Shown: positions 1 to 8,485, counted from the stretch's first letter. The stretch is DNA of 64,000 bases from Candidatus Sungiibacteriota bacterium (GCA_016186145.1 JACPMF010000002.1:104577-168576); one strand, 5' to 3'. Made by a program: numbers and translations. The notes: a model not told the origin generated them from the letters alone.

Positions 1-522
1 ATCGCTGACAATCAAAAAAAACGCCAGTCATCGCCCCGCCTTATCCGCCATGTCCTTGTCGGATACGGAAAAAGCGTATATGAACTTCAAAGTGCCCGTA
101 TCAATGCCATTTTTGAAGAGGGTACCGTCGATGGATGGATAATAGAGGAAGACTACACCGGCTGCGCGCTTTACAGTTTTTCAATCTATGCTTTTAACCC
201 AACAAACGCAAAAACAAACCAGATTTTTATAAATGGCAATCTCTTCCAACGCTTTCGAACAGATCTCACTGGCGTCTTAAACGAAATGTTTTGGCCGCTT
301 GGTTATACCAGCAGAGAAACCGCCGAGCTATTTGACGCAGCCGATTTGATTGTAGCCGAATACAATCGTTTGCTCCTGGAAAGGACCGACAAAGTCATGC
401 ACCATACCGACAAACATGGTCCCTATAATTTGCTCCACCGAAAGAAAATTAGCGTTGAACCGCACTGCAAGCAATACGACGGCAAGCTCACTCCGAAAAT
501 TTTAAAAAAATTCTCACCTTAA
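1..522 (+). CDS. hypothetical protein, 5' end outside window
   Basis: Frame 1 is open from the first base to a TAA at 520-522, giving at least 173 codons, so the true start lies upstream of the window. The ATG at 286 is internal because the frame continues upstream of it. The product is soluble, with no membrane segment or signal, and ends in a lysine-rich tail. I do not recognise a family. A hairpin terminator begins at its stop codon and is shared with the convergent msrB operon. Confidence 0.6.
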   Translation: MADNQKKRQSSPRLIRHVLVGYGKSVYELQSARINAIFEEGTVDGWIIEEDYTGCALYSFSIYAFNPTNAKTNQIFINGNLFQRFRTDLTGVLNEMFWPLGYTSRETAELFDAADLIVAEYNRLLLERTDKVMHHTDKHGPYNLLHRKKISVEPHCKQYDGKLTPKILKKFSP

Positions 523-546
523 AAGCAGCAAACGAAGCTGCTTTTT
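521..546. terminator. bidirectional rho-independent terminator
   Basis: AAAAGCAGC (521-529) pairs with GCTGCTTTT (537-545) around a 7-nt loop, and T-rich sequence follows on both strands. It separates the partial plus-strand gene from the msr operon arriving on the minus strand. Confidence 0.75.
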
Positions 547-570
547 CTCTCATCATACTCCGCTGGCGGT

Positions 571-978
571 TCACCCTCCCTTCTCCAGATCAAGGCATAC
601 TGAATTTATGCAATACCGCTTGCCGCCTTTTTCTTTAGGACCGTCATCGAACACATGACCCAGGTGCGCGCCGCATTTTTTGCAAAGAACTTCGGTACGC
701 CGCATTCTTGCCCGCCCGAAGCCGTCAGGCGAAGGAGGGCCTCCGCTTGTGTCCTCACGAAGCTCTATATTTTCGAGATTGGCGGGCTGGGTAAAGCTTG
801 GCCACCCTGTTCCTGAATCAAATTTTGTGTCAGACGAAAAAAGCTCTGCTCCGCAGACCGCGCATTTATACATTCCTTTTTCGTGGCTGTCCACATATTT
901 ACCGCTAAACGGCAACTCAGTCCCCTTTTGACGAGCCACCCGATAAAGTTCCAATGGAAGTTCTTCGTCTTTTTTCAT
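571..978 (-). CDS. msrB: peptide-methionine (R)-S-oxide reductase MsrB
   Basis: 135 residues, the usual length of a stand-alone MsrB. It reduces methionine-R-sulfoxide in oxidised proteins with electrons from thioredoxin. Visible landmarks are two CxxC pairs (CAVCGAE and CKKCGAH) that form the structural zinc site, the substrate motif SGTGWPSF, HLGHVFDDGP, and the catalytic Cys in RYCINSVCL. Its ATG overlaps the stop of the preceding gene by 4 nt (ATGA), which suggests translational coupling. It is the last gene of an msrA-unknown-msrB cluster, so both methionine sulfoxide epimers are covered in one unit. Confidence 0.95.
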   Translation of the reverse strand: MKKDEELPLELYRVARQKGTELPFSGKYVDSHEKGMYKCAVCGAELFSSDTKFDSGTGWPSFTQPANLENIELREDTSGGPPSPDGFGRARMRRTEVLCKKCGAHLGHVFDDGPKEKGGKRYCINSVCLDLEKGG

Positions 979-1391
979 TTTTGGATAAACTTTTTTATCT
1001 TTTTAAAAACTCGGTCTTCCGCCGCCCACTGTTTCTTACGACTTACCCCAAGTTCTTTTCTGATAAGATCCTCTATTTTTACCGCGAACATATGCTCTTG
1101 TTTATAGGGAGCTTTCGGATGACGGCCTGGGCTTAAAATATTTTTAAAACGCCCTTTCGCTTTTTCTCGCTCAAACCATTCATCAAACTTTTTTATTTTA
1201 GGCTCAATAATGCCCCGTTTCTGCGTAAGGTACAGCTCAATCAACTCATGAATAAGCACCAAAAAATTATAATCTGAATTTCCCATGTCAGCGGTAACGA
1301 TTTCCCACCCATACTTTGTTTTATAGTAGTCTCCGGCCGTTAAGTACCGCATCTTCTTCCATGGCTGAACTCTTAGTTTGTAGTTTGACAT
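975..1391 (-). CDS. hypothetical protein between msrA and msrB
   Basis: 138 residues, soluble and rich in Lys and Arg. It contains IHELIELYL near residue 48, which resembles an incomplete zinc-metallopeptidase helix (HExxH without the second His), followed by a basic C-terminal half. I do not recognise the family. It starts 7 nt after msrA and overlaps msrB by 4 nt, so the three genes are probably co-transcribed and this protein may belong with methionine repair. That role is inferred from position only. Confidence 0.75.
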   Translation of the reverse strand: MSNYKLRVQPWKKMRYLTAGDYYKTKYGWEIVTADMGNSDYNFLVLIHELIELYLTQKRGIIEPKIKKFDEWFEREKAKGRFKNILSPGRHPKAPYKQEHMFAVKIEDLIRKELGVSRKKQWAAEDRVFKKIKKFIQK

Positions 1392-1398
1392 TGCTTTT

Positions 1399-1962
1399 TT
1401 ATTTACCTTTTTCTTTTAACAACTCCGCAAACTCCCTTTGAACTTTTTCAAGTTTCGGGTTTATTACGAGCTGACAATATGACTTTTCTTTGTTTTTCGC
1501 GTAATAGTCGCGATGATATTCTTCGGCCTCGTAAAAATTTTCCAGCGGCTTAACTTCTGTAACAACCGGAGCGCCGCCAGAATGTAAAGCATCGATTTCT
1601 TTGATAAAGCTCTCTGCTTCTATCTTTTGCGCCTCGTTTGTGTAAAGAATGATTGAACGATACTGCGCGCCAACGTCCGAACCTTGGCGATTCAAAGTTG
1701 TGGGATCATGCGTTGCAAAAAAAACGGTAAGAAGGTCGCGAAAAGAAATTTCTGCGGGGTTGAACTCAATTTTTATTACTTCGGCATATCCAGTGTCACC
1801 GATTGAGACCTCTTCGTAAGTTGGAGGTTTTATCCCGCCACTTGCGGTGAACGAAGTCGAACCGCCCGCATAACCGGGCGTAACCGATAAAACCCCTTTT
1901 AGCATTCCGAAAACCGCCTCCGTGCACCAAAAACACCCGCCGCCAAATACGATAGTCTCCAT
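1399..1962 (-). CDS. msrA: peptide-methionine (S)-S-oxide reductase MsrA
   Basis: About 187 residues. The N-terminal GGGCFWCTEAVF carries the catalytic Cys of MsrA, and GYAGG, YRSIILY and YHRDYYAKN are also family landmarks. It reduces methionine-S-sulfoxide. I chose the ATG at 1962 because GGAGAG lies 10 nt upstream; a TTG in the same frame at 1980 would add six residues and would contain that ribosome-binding site. It heads the msrA-unknown-msrB cluster. The two reductases are separate here, not fused as in some bacteria. Confidence 0.95.
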   Translation of the reverse strand: METIVFGGGCFWCTEAVFGMLKGVLSVTPGYAGGSTSFTASGGIKPPTYEEVSIGDTGYAEVIKIEFNPAEISFRDLLTVFFATHDPTTLNRQGSDVGAQYRSIILYTNEAQKIEAESFIKEIDALHSGGAPVVTEVKPLENFYEAEEYHRDYYAKNKEKSYCQLVINPKLEKVQREFAELLKEKGK

Positions 1963-1989
1963 ATCTTTTGAACTCTCCAATATTTCAAG

Positions 1990-2259
1990 TTAATAAGTTT
2001 TTGATGTCCTCCGTTCAAGATGAAAAACCAAAACTACACGCTCAGCAATCTTGACCCTATAAAATATGCGATAAGAACCAATACGGCGCCGCCAAGCGCC
2101 GTTTTCTCCTTTCATTTTTTGGATGTCGCCGAAATAAGGATTCTCTGGTAAAAGGCGAATGGCAACAAGAAGGTTCTCGATGTCAGACCGGGGAATCTTT
2201 TTGAACGCCCGAAAAACACTGGAATCAATTTGCAAGTCCCAGCCTTTTGACGAGTTCAT
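1990..2259 (-). CDS. RelE/ParE-type toxin
   Basis: 89 residues, typical for the RelE superfamily. The C-terminal half has the family pattern WRRRIGSYRIFYRV followed by a beta strand VVLVFHLERR and a basic tail. Family members that act on translation cleave mRNA in the ribosomal A site, but I cannot tell from sequence whether this one is a RelE mRNase or a ParE gyrase poison. It overlaps the upstream antitoxin-like gene by 35 nt, the common antitoxin-first arrangement of a type II module. Confidence 0.8.
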   Translation of the reverse strand: MNSSKGWDLQIDSSVFRAFKKIPRSDIENLLVAIRLLPENPYFGDIQKMKGENGAWRRRIGSYRIFYRVKIAERVVLVFHLERRTSKTY

Positions 2260-2443
2260 TATAAGAGAGAGTTTTTTTCCTTTTAAAATTTCGTTCGGCT
2301 TGAACGAGTGCGCGCCTTTGTGCCGCTGTGGGTATAAATTCTTTTATCCGCCTCAATTCTAAAAGCGCCTCGTATTCTTTTCGAGGAACAATCACCAGAT
2401 CGTCCTTTTGGGCTAATTCTTTAGGAATAGTAAATGTATCCAT
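2225..2443 (-). CDS. antitoxin-like protein of the RelE-type pair
   Basis: With the ATG at 2443 the product is 72 residues: a beta-like N-terminus (DTFTIPKEL..DDLVIVPRKEYEALLEL) that resembles the DNA-binding head of Phd/AbrB-type antitoxins, then a charged helical tail likely to wrap the toxin. A longer frame reaching 2527 runs back into the terminator hairpin and is unlikely to be translated. The 35-nt overlap with the toxin gene supports a toxin-antitoxin operon. Antitoxin family assignment is tentative. Confidence 0.7.
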   Translation of the reverse strand: MDTFTIPKELAQKDDLVIVPRKEYEALLELRRIKEFIPTAAQRRALVQAERNFKRKKTLSYNELVKRLGLAN

Positions 2444-2484
2444 AACGCTGTTATGATAACAAAAATACTTAACCGGTGCAACCG

Positions 2485-2516
2485 ACAAAAGCGAAAACCG
2501 CCATAAGGCGGTTTTC
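2485..2516 (-). terminator. terminator after the small Cys-rich membrane gene
   Basis: A 10-bp stem GAAAACCGCC/GGCGGTTTTC with a 4-nt loop is followed on the minus strand by GCTTTTGT. It separates the upstream small gene from the toxin-antitoxin pair. Confidence 0.7.
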
Positions 2517-2533
2517 AAAAAAAACAAATCCGA

Positions 2534-2737
2534 TTAGCAGCATTTACACCACCCTTTGCCGAAATGCATAAGCCCTGCAAGAATGACCAACACCGGCCAA
2601 CCGACATTCACCACTCCCATTCCCCACCAGCCGAGATTACCGCCGAGAAACAAAAGCCCAAAAAGCACAATAAACACTCCGGGCATTTTGTGATGCGGAC
2701 ACTTACATACCATTCCTCCCGCATGTTCTTCCATCAT
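2534..2737 (-). CDS. small Cys-rich membrane protein
   Basis: 67 residues: a short cytosolic head with CKCPHHK, a hydrophobic stretch with FIVLFGLLFLGG, a WWGMGVVNVGWPVLVILAGL segment, and a Cys-containing tail CKCC. Two membrane helices are likely, with Cys/His clusters at both ends that could bind a metal. Function unknown. A TATAAT hexamer on the minus strand (2781-2786) overlaps the stop codon of the next gene upstream and is a candidate -10 element with a poor -35. Confidence 0.75.
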   Translation of the reverse strand: MMEEHAGGMVCKCPHHKMPGVFIVLFGLLFLGGNLGWWGMGVVNVGWPVLVILAGLMHFGKGWCKCC

Positions 2738-2781
2738 ATTTGAAAAAGCGTTAAAACCCTGTCTCCCGACCTTTGCATCTA

Positions 2782-3567
2782 TTATACCACACCGGACACC
2801 TCGTATTCTAAGTAGAGCGGCGAGTGATCAGAAACGATATCCGGCAATACTTCAAAGCGACGCACAATAACATCCGGAGTAACAAGAATATAGTCCGCAA
2901 AATTCGGCTCGTCCGGGTTATCATAGTGGCGATAAAGGACGGTTCTTGTTGATTGCACGGCATGTTCCTTGATCAAATTGCGCATCCCGGCCTCAATAAT
3001 TTTCATTGATTGCGTTTCCGGAAGCAAATTGAAATCGCCGCACAAAATTTTCGTGCCTGCAGTTTTTTCGAAAAAATTTCTTATGGTAACCGACTGAGCA
3101 ATACGATCTTCCGTATCCGTCTTCGGGCCGGCATTCCATAAACCATGGAAATTCATTATCGTACACCCCCTTTCCTGATCTAAAATTTTTGCATACTGTA
3201 ATTTCCGCGCAGAAAACACGCGACTCCCCCGCTCGTTAACTTGTTTTGGCTCATATACCAAAAAATCGCCAACTTCTTTTATTTTTATCGGCGCCGTCCG
3301 TTTTATAAAAAACGCCAAACTTGAACGGTAAGGATTATCGTCAAAATGAGCAAAAAAACCTTCGAAGTCTTTTAGAACCGCGCCGATTTTCAAAAAGATG
3401 TCCCCGCGCACATGCTCTTCAGGGTGCCTTTCATCAAGCCCTTTTTGATCAGCGTGGTGGACCTCTTGAAGACAAAATATATCTAAATCGGGCCCTTTCT
3501 TTTTAAAAAATTCCAAAAGCGGATAGAGAGACCGGCCGCCCCATATATTAAGAGAAATAAGTTTCAT
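2782..3567 (-). CDS. endonuclease/exonuclease/phosphatase family protein
   Basis: 261 residues. The metal-dependent EEP fold is shown by the ordered motifs SLNIWGG, FCLQEVHH (metal-binding Glu), NFHGLW (catalytic His region), CGDFNLLP (Asp and Asn), FADYILV and SDHSPLYLEY (terminal Asp-His). Such enzymes cleave phosphodiester bonds in nucleic acids, phosphoinositides or sphingomyelin; substrate cannot be predicted here. There is no signal peptide, so it probably acts in the cytosol. Confidence 0.88.
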   Translation of the reverse strand: MKLISLNIWGGRSLYPLLEFFKKKGPDLDIFCLQEVHHADQKGLDERHPEEHVRGDIFLKIGAVLKDFEGFFAHFDDNPYRSSLAFFIKRTAPIKIKEVGDFLVYEPKQVNERGSRVFSARKLQYAKILDQERGCTIMNFHGLWNAGPKTDTEDRIAQSVTIRNFFEKTAGTKILCGDFNLLPETQSMKIIEAGMRNLIKEHAVQSTRTVLYRHYDNPDEPNFADYILVTPDVIVRRFEVLPDIVSDHSPLYLEYEVSGVV

Positions 3568-3625
3568 CTTTTTAAAATAATCATACTACGCTTTTCTGTA
3601 CCGACAAAGCTACCCGGCAACGGCC

Positions 3626-5437
3626 CTACCCTTTCCTCCTGGCGCCTGAACGCTCAACAGCCGTGAGATACCGTTTTCGAAGCCGGATGTTTTTGGGAGT
3701 AATTTCAAGAAGTTCATCCTCGTTCATGCTCTCAAGTCCGCGCTCTATGGTAAGTTCGTACGGGGGCGTTAAATTAATCGCCTCGTCTGACGCCGCAGCG
3801 CGGACATTCGTCAATTGTTTGCCTTTGGTAGGATTTACGCTCATCTCTTCACCCTTGGAAGTATTCCCAATAACCATTCCTTCATATACTTCGGTCTGCG
3901 GCCCTATATAAAGAGTTCCGCGTTCCTGAAGACCCCACAAAGAATACCCGGTTGCTTTTCCGCCAGCCATAGAAATCATTGAGCCCACGATGCGTTTCCG
4001 TATCTCGCCGGTATAAGGTCTAAATCCCACAACGCGGGAGGAAAAAATGCCTTCTCCTTTCGTATCTATCACGAACTGGTTGCGGTACCCGAGAATGCCC
4101 CGAGTAGGCCCTTCAAAAATCATCCGCACGTTAGGATTCCGGTGCGCAATATTCTGCAAAACAAATCCGCGGGGTCCCAATCGCTCAATGATCGCGCCTT
4201 GATGTTTCTCCGGCGCATCGATAATTACTTCCTCAAAAGGTTCCTGTTTCAAACCGTTTTCCTCCCGAATAATAACCTGCGGCTGGGATACCTGAAGTTC
4301 GTACCCGGCCCTCCGCATATTTTCAAGCAGTATCGCGATATGGAGTTCTCCCCTTCCGGAAACGCGAAATGCCTCTCCGGAACCGAATTCAATGCGGAGC
4401 CCTACATTAACTTCAAGCTCGCGACGAAGATATTCTTCGATTTGGCGCGATGTAACGTATTTTCCATCCAGCCCCGCAAAAGGAGAATTGTTAACTAAAA
4501 AATCAAGCGAAATAGTCGGCTCATCAACCGCGATGGCGGGCAACGCTTTTGCCTCTTCGTCCGTGGTTACCGTCTCGCCGATGTCGATATTGGGAAGCCC
4601 TGCCACAAGCACGATATCTCCCGCGCCTGCTTCTTCTGTTTCCACCCGCTCAAGACCCTTAAACGTAAAAATTTTGGTGATTTTCCCGGAACGGGTTTCG
4701 CCATTAGGTTTTTTCACAAAAACATTACTGCCGGTCTTTAAAACTCCCGCATATATTCTTCCGACAGCCAAACGGCCCATAAAGTTATCGTAACCTAAAT
4801 TAAAAGGTTGAAGCATAAGCGGTTTTGTAACCAGCTCCGGAGAAGACGCGGAAGAAAGATGAGAAATGATGACGTCAAAAAGAGGCGCTAAGTCGGTGGA
4901 TTCATCAGTAAGATTTGTTTTCGCGATGCCAGCGCGCCCGTTCGCATACACCACCGGAAAATTCACCTGTTCCTCGGAAGCGCCGAGCTCCAGGAAAAGT
5001 TCCAATACCTGTTCCTCCGTGCGATGAGGGTCTGCCGCTTGCTTATCTATTTTGTTGACGACAACTATCGGCTTCAAACCCAACTCCAATGCTTTTTTAA
5101 GCACAAAACGCGTTTGGGGCATCGGCCCCTCTTGCGCATCCACCACAAGAAGCACGGAATCAATCGAACGAAGCACCCGCTCGACTTCCGAACCGAAATC
5201 AGCGTGCCCCGGAGTATCAACGATATTAATTTTTGTAGGAACTCGCCCCGAGTTTATCGAGGGGTAAAAAACCGCGGCATTCTTTGAATAAATAGTAATG
5301 CCGCGCTCAAGTTCGAGCGCGTTAGAATCCATGGAAATCCCCTCTTTGGCAACGCCGGTCTGGCGCAACATGGCATCGGTCAAAGTGGTTTTTCCGTGGT
5401 CTACGTGAGCGATGATCGCAATGTTCCTGATTTCCAT
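3626..5437 (-). CDS. typA: translational GTPase TypA/BipA
   Basis: 603 residues, the expected TypA length. GTP-binding motifs are AHVDHGKTTLTD (P-loop), ELERGITIYSKN (switch I), VDTPGHADFG and VVNKIDK. EF-G-like domains follow, then the TypA-specific C-terminal part (GKQLTNVRAA..). TypA is a ribosome-associated GTPase involved in 50S assembly and stress or cold adaptation. It is monocistronic here, with a consensus promoter about 90 nt upstream. Confidence 0.97.
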   Translation of the reverse strand: MEIRNIAIIAHVDHGKTTLTDAMLRQTGVAKEGISMDSNALELERGITIYSKNAAVFYPSINSGRVPTKINIVDTPGHADFGSEVERVLRSIDSVLLVVDAQEGPMPQTRFVLKKALELGLKPIVVVNKIDKQAADPHRTEEQVLELFLELGASEEQVNFPVVYANGRAGIAKTNLTDESTDLAPLFDVIISHLSSASSPELVTKPLMLQPFNLGYDNFMGRLAVGRIYAGVLKTGSNVFVKKPNGETRSGKITKIFTFKGLERVETEEAGAGDIVLVAGLPNIDIGETVTTDEEAKALPAIAVDEPTISLDFLVNNSPFAGLDGKYVTSRQIEEYLRRELEVNVGLRIEFGSGEAFRVSGRGELHIAILLENMRRAGYELQVSQPQVIIREENGLKQEPFEEVIIDAPEKHQGAIIERLGPRGFVLQNIAHRNPNVRMIFEGPTRGILGYRNQFVIDTKGEGIFSSRVVGFRPYTGEIRKRIVGSMISMAGGKATGYSLWGLQERGTLYIGPQTEVYEGMVIGNTSKGEEMSVNPTKGKQLTNVRAAASDEAINLTPPYELTIERGLESMNEDELLEITPKNIRLRKRYLTAVERSGARRKG

Positions 5438-5520
5438 ATTTAGATAGCGAGTTTTGTCTTTAGTGCCCTAGACAGTGACATAAAAAATAGGCCCTCCCCG
5501 CGGCCCGAAACCTTTATCTA

Positions 5521-5549
5521 AAGATAAACCTAAAAATTGTTTTTGTCAA
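5521..5549 (-). promoter_or_regulatory. sigma70-type promoter of typA
   Basis: On the minus strand TTGACA (5549-5544) is followed after exactly 17 nt by TATCTT (5526-5521). Transcription would start near 5514, leaving a leader of about 75 nt before the typA ATG at 5437. Confidence 0.7.
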
Positions 5550-5594
5550 TTTTGGCAGCAAGTCATGGTACCTCACCCCGATTTCTACGAAGAA

Positions 5595-6251
5595 CTAGTT
5601 AAATATCAAATATTGTCCCTCGCTTACAACCTCGACGTTTCCATCCACAACCTTAAGCGCTGACTGATCATCTAAAGCATAGATCTTCGCGGTCATGCCC
5701 TTTATAGCTTCTTGAACATTTTTTTCTCGAACTTTTGGAAAATATTCCGAGTTGAGGTGCGGGAGAAAATAGAAATCAACATAATTGAGGCCGGGCATAT
5801 CCTCGGTCTTATCAAAATCTTCCTCATAAATTATTTGAGAAAGCTTTAAAGCCAGGTCCTTATTAGTCACCATACTGCCCGCACTTGAACCAACATAAAC
5901 TTTTGTTTTTAAAAACTCCGGAAGTATTTCCCTTAATCCCGACTTATTTACCCACTCCATGAGGTGGAAGGCGTTCCCTCCCTCAAAAAATAAAACATCC
6001 GCTGCCTCAATTTTCGGTCTCCAAATTTTTTCCGAAACAGCTGAAATATCAGCAATATCTATTGATTTAAAATCCTGCTTTTTTAAGTTACTCAAATCGT
6101 CAATTAACCAACCCTTATCGCCAACCTCAACATTAGAGGCGGTTGGTATAAAAACCAGAAACGTATCTTCGGGCTTTTTGCCGACCAAATCAAACAAAGC
6201 GCCTGTTATCGATTTATTGGTCAACCCGCCTGAAGTTAAAAGTAATTTCAT
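5595..6251 (-). CDS. peptidase E-like protein (family S51)
   Basis: 218 residues from the ATG at 6251. The frame extends to 6317, but that start would add a hydrophobic segment ahead of the family N-terminus MKLLLTSGGLTN. Landmarks are the beta-strand start LLLTSGG, FFEGGNAFHL, the nucleophile elbow VGSSAGSM with the likely catalytic Ser, and the late motifs FYFLPHLNSE and ALDDQSAL. Peptidase E cleaves Asp-X dipeptides; related cyanophycinases belong to the same fold, so exact substrate is uncertain. Confidence 0.85.
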   Translation of the reverse strand: MKLLLTSGGLTNKSITGALFDLVGKKPEDTFLVFIPTASNVEVGDKGWLIDDLSNLKKQDFKSIDIADISAVSEKIWRPKIEAADVLFFEGGNAFHLMEWVNKSGLREILPEFLKTKVYVGSSAGSMVTNKDLALKLSQIIYEEDFDKTEDMPGLNYVDFYFLPHLNSEYFPKVREKNVQEAIKGMTAKIYALDDQSALKVVDGNVEVVSEGQYLIFN

Positions 6252-6351
6252 AATATTAATTTTTAACAATCCGGCTAAATCCTTATAATTCAGCCGCCCA
6301 AAGCATATACATACCAATTGGCACTGAACAAATTGAGGCTTTGCAAAAAAA

Positions 6352-6801
6352 CTAGTCTCCGTCTTCGTTGCGAAACTGTAAATATTCCTGAACGCCCTTT
6401 AACCAGCCGCCTTTGAAATACTCTTCGGGTTTGAAACCGGACAGGCTAACCCAAAGCAATTCGGGATGTCTTTTTGAAGTTTTAACTTCACCGCTTTCTA
6501 ATTTACCCTCGTAGCCAACAGCAAATATTCTAACCACGGGATTCCCCGGCGCTTGTTCAACCCTTTCATGCCTCATAAAAACAATCGGCTCACCGATAGT
6601 ATACTTGATGTCATCGCCTAATTCTTCTGACATTTTTCGTTTGATGATCTGATCCAGCGGCACTTCAAACTCGTCTTTTTTAATCCGCCCGCCCGGCAAA
6701 TCCCAATCGCCAAAGTTGTCCTTCAATATCAAAAGCTTTCCGTCTTTTTCCAGAAAAACCTTTACCGCCACGAAATATGTACCTTTTTGCCCTTCATTCA
6801 T
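6352..6801 (-). CDS. NUDIX hydrolase with an altered Nudix box
   Basis: 149 residues from the ATG at 6801, chosen because it overlaps the TGA of the preceding gene (ATGAATGA) and suggests coupling; a TTG at 6819 is the longer alternative. The fold is recognisable from FLEKDGKLLILKD, WDLPGGRI and a C-terminal LLWVSLSGFKPEEYF. The Nudix box is unusual: after GGRIKKDE there are three extra residues, and the usual R-E-x-x-E-E reads RKMSEE, so the first metal-binding Glu is Lys. Substrate unknown; activity may be altered. Confidence 0.8.
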   Translation of the reverse strand: MNEGQKGTYFVAVKVFLEKDGKLLILKDNFGDWDLPGGRIKKDEFEVPLDQIIKRKMSEELGDDIKYTIGEPIVFMRHERVEQAPGNPVVRIFAVGYEGKLESGEVKTSKRHPELLWVSLSGFKPEEYFKGGWLKGVQEYLQFRNEDGD

Positions 6802-7621
6802 AGGCGCTTGATTTTCCAATTAAATTTTCAACATTGTTTACAGTTCTGGAAATGTCTTCTTTTAAAACCCCGTGCTCATATAAATCTTTTACTAAAGCCA
6901 CACAGATTTCAATAGCCTGAATAATTAATATATCGCCGTTATACATCTCTCTGGTAAAGAATCTTCCGTCTCCACTTTTATCAACGAAAGAATCTAAGCC
7001 TCCTATGTCTAAATGTACAGCTGGCGATAACTGCCTGTAGATAACATGATACATCCGTTGAAAATGACCGACTTGGATAGAAAAAATTTTAGCGTCATCA
7101 CAGTCTTTTGCTTTATCGATTAAGCGAATTCTCTTTTTACCATCAACCGGTTTATTACTTAATGAAAGTTTTGCCAGATCTGAATCAATCTTGTTAAAGG
7201 CTTTCTTCAAATACTTTTGATTAAAAAGGCTCTTTTCATCAACAGACACTAGGGACGGATGTTCTTCAATGAGCTTACTGACCCCTTCAAAACTCCTCCT
7301 AAACTCAGCGAGTTGGGTGCTGACAGATGTTGCTAGTTTTTTCTCTGAGTCACCGACTTGGTGATAAATAATATTTATGTGAGCCTCAAAAAGACTCCTG
7401 AGCAAAACGCTTGCCGCATTATACTTCCCACTATTGCAGAGAATGATTATTGCCTCGGTATAATTGAATACCGGTATGTAAGTAAAGTATAAATAATTTT
7501 GTAGGTAGCCCCATGTATTTTGACGATCTTCCAACAACAAATCGAGTTGCTTTTTAAGAGCATAAAATTCTTTAACCACTTCTTCATTTTTTGATTTCAG
7601 CATTTCTGGGATGTTAAACAA
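6794..7621 (-). CDS. DUF5677-like protein
   Basis: About 275 residues, all helical in character. The segments NAASVLLRSLFEAHINIIYH (residues near 70-90) and YRQLSPAVHLD (near 195) resemble DUF5677 proteins, whose function is unknown. The listed start is a TTG; an ATG at 7603 is an equally reasonable start and would remove six residues. It is translationally coupled to the downstream NUDIX gene. Family assignment is from memory of the motif pattern and is moderate. Confidence 0.7.
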   Translation of the reverse strand: MFNIPEMLKSKNEEVVKEFYALKKQLDLLLEDRQNTWGYLQNYLYFTYIPVFNYTEAIIILCNSGKYNAASVLLRSLFEAHINIIYHQVGDSEKKLATSVSTQLAEFRRSFEGVSKLIEEHPSLVSVDEKSLFNQKYLKKAFNKIDSDLAKLSLSNKPVDGKKRIRLIDKAKDCDDAKIFSIQVGHFQRMYHVIYRQLSPAVHLDIGGLDSFVDKSGDGRFFTREMYNGDILIIQAIEICVALVKDLYEHGVLKEDISRTVNNVENLIGKSSAYE

Positions 7622-7657
7622 AGTTAGAGCCCCGCTATTGCAAAGAAAATTAAATTT

Positions 7658-8341
7658 TTAAAGAGGAAATTTCCTTAAATATTCGCGTACAAAAAATTTT
7701 CCCTTTCCAGTTAACTCTAATCTTCCACTGGATTGAGTCGTGAGACCACTGGCGTGAACAAAGGCAATAGCATCTTTTGGCGTCTCCGGTTTAGGCCAGC
7801 CGTCGTTTTCATAAATATCTCTTATAATATCTCTGAATTTATAAAAAAGATGGGTTCTTGCAAAATCCTGATATTCTATAAGCCATCGATCTTCATCTGT
7901 CATATTCTTTTGAATTGTCCTTTCGCTCGCCGCTTGTTCTGTTTTTATTACGGCAAGGTGTTTAAGTTGTTGGCTTTCCTTTTTTTCGTACTCAAGACGT
8001 ATCTCATCAAAAACTGATTTACGAGAAAAATAATGCTTCGTACTCACCCGATGTGCCCAATTATGCAATGGCGGCAACCACTCAATAATTAGATATGTTA
8101 GTACAGCAGGCGGGAAAAAAATCCACGCCGCGTTAACAAAACCCCACCATCCCGTCCCCCATAGTAAATTTTGCTGGATATATTCAATCTTAGGAATCCG
8201 GACTTGGTCTGTGCTTTCCCAAAACAGCACAAAAACGATTTTCCAATTCCACAAAATAAAAGAGGTTAAAAAAACTCCGTACAACGGACTCGCCGTTCTT
8301 TCTCTAAACCACGCCGATATTGAATCAAAAAGTCCACTCAT
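7658..8341 (-). CDS. hypothetical membrane protein with coiled coil and C-terminal wHTH-like part
   Basis: 227 residues from the ATG at 8341. The frame is open to 8446, but that extension overlaps the tRNA-Gln gene and is rejected. Two hydrophobic segments are visible (LYGVFLTSFILWNWKIVFVL and AAWIFFPPAVLTYLIIEWL), then a charged, probably coiled-coil region, and a C-terminal segment ending LTGKGKFFVREYL that resembles the end of a small winged domain. No recognised family. Confidence 0.65.
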   Translation of the reverse strand: MSGLFDSISAWFRERTASPLYGVFLTSFILWNWKIVFVLFWESTDQVRIPKIEYIQQNLLWGTGWWGFVNAAWIFFPPAVLTYLIIEWLPPLHNWAHRVSTKHYFSRKSVFDEIRLEYEKKESQQLKHLAVIKTEQAASERTIQKNMTDEDRWLIEYQDFARTHLFYKFRDIIRDIYENDGWPKPETPKDAIAFVHASGLTTQSSGRLELTGKGKFFVREYLRKFPL

Positions 8342-8366
8342 AGAATATTGCCCAAACTCCGGAACA

Positions 8367-8410
8367 GGGAATCGGCTATAAGTATATTTCCTGACGGAAA
8401 TTTCCCGCGC
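8367..8410 (-). repeat. 3'-flanking repeat of tRNA-Gln
   Basis: About 44 nt that can be aligned with 35126-35170, which lies downstream of tRNA-Asp. The shared centre is the palindrome AAATTTCCGTCAGGAAAT, flanked by GCG on one side and AGCCGA-TCCC on the other. In both places it lies on the 3' side of a tRNA and in the same orientation relative to it. Confidence 0.6.
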
Positions 8411-8414
8411 AGAA

Positions 8415-8485
8415 CTCGGGGGCTTGGATTCGAACCAAGATACCATGCTCCAGAGGCATGGGTCCTACCATTAGACGACCCCCGA
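8415..8485 (-). tRNA. tRNA-Gln (CTG)
   Basis: A cloverleaf is readable on the minus strand: acceptor TCGGGGG/CCCCCGA, D arm containing TCTAATGGTAGGAC, anticodon stem CATGC/GCATG with loop CTCTGGA (anticodon CTG), T arm CTTGG-TTCGAAT-CCAAG, discriminator G. CCA is not encoded. The size of 71 nt is normal for Gln. Confidence 0.93.

Noticed and set aside
571..573. UGA recoding as in Gracilibacteria or Absconditabacteria
   Set aside because: TGA ends msrB and several coupled genes at exactly the expected family lengths, so it is a true stop here.
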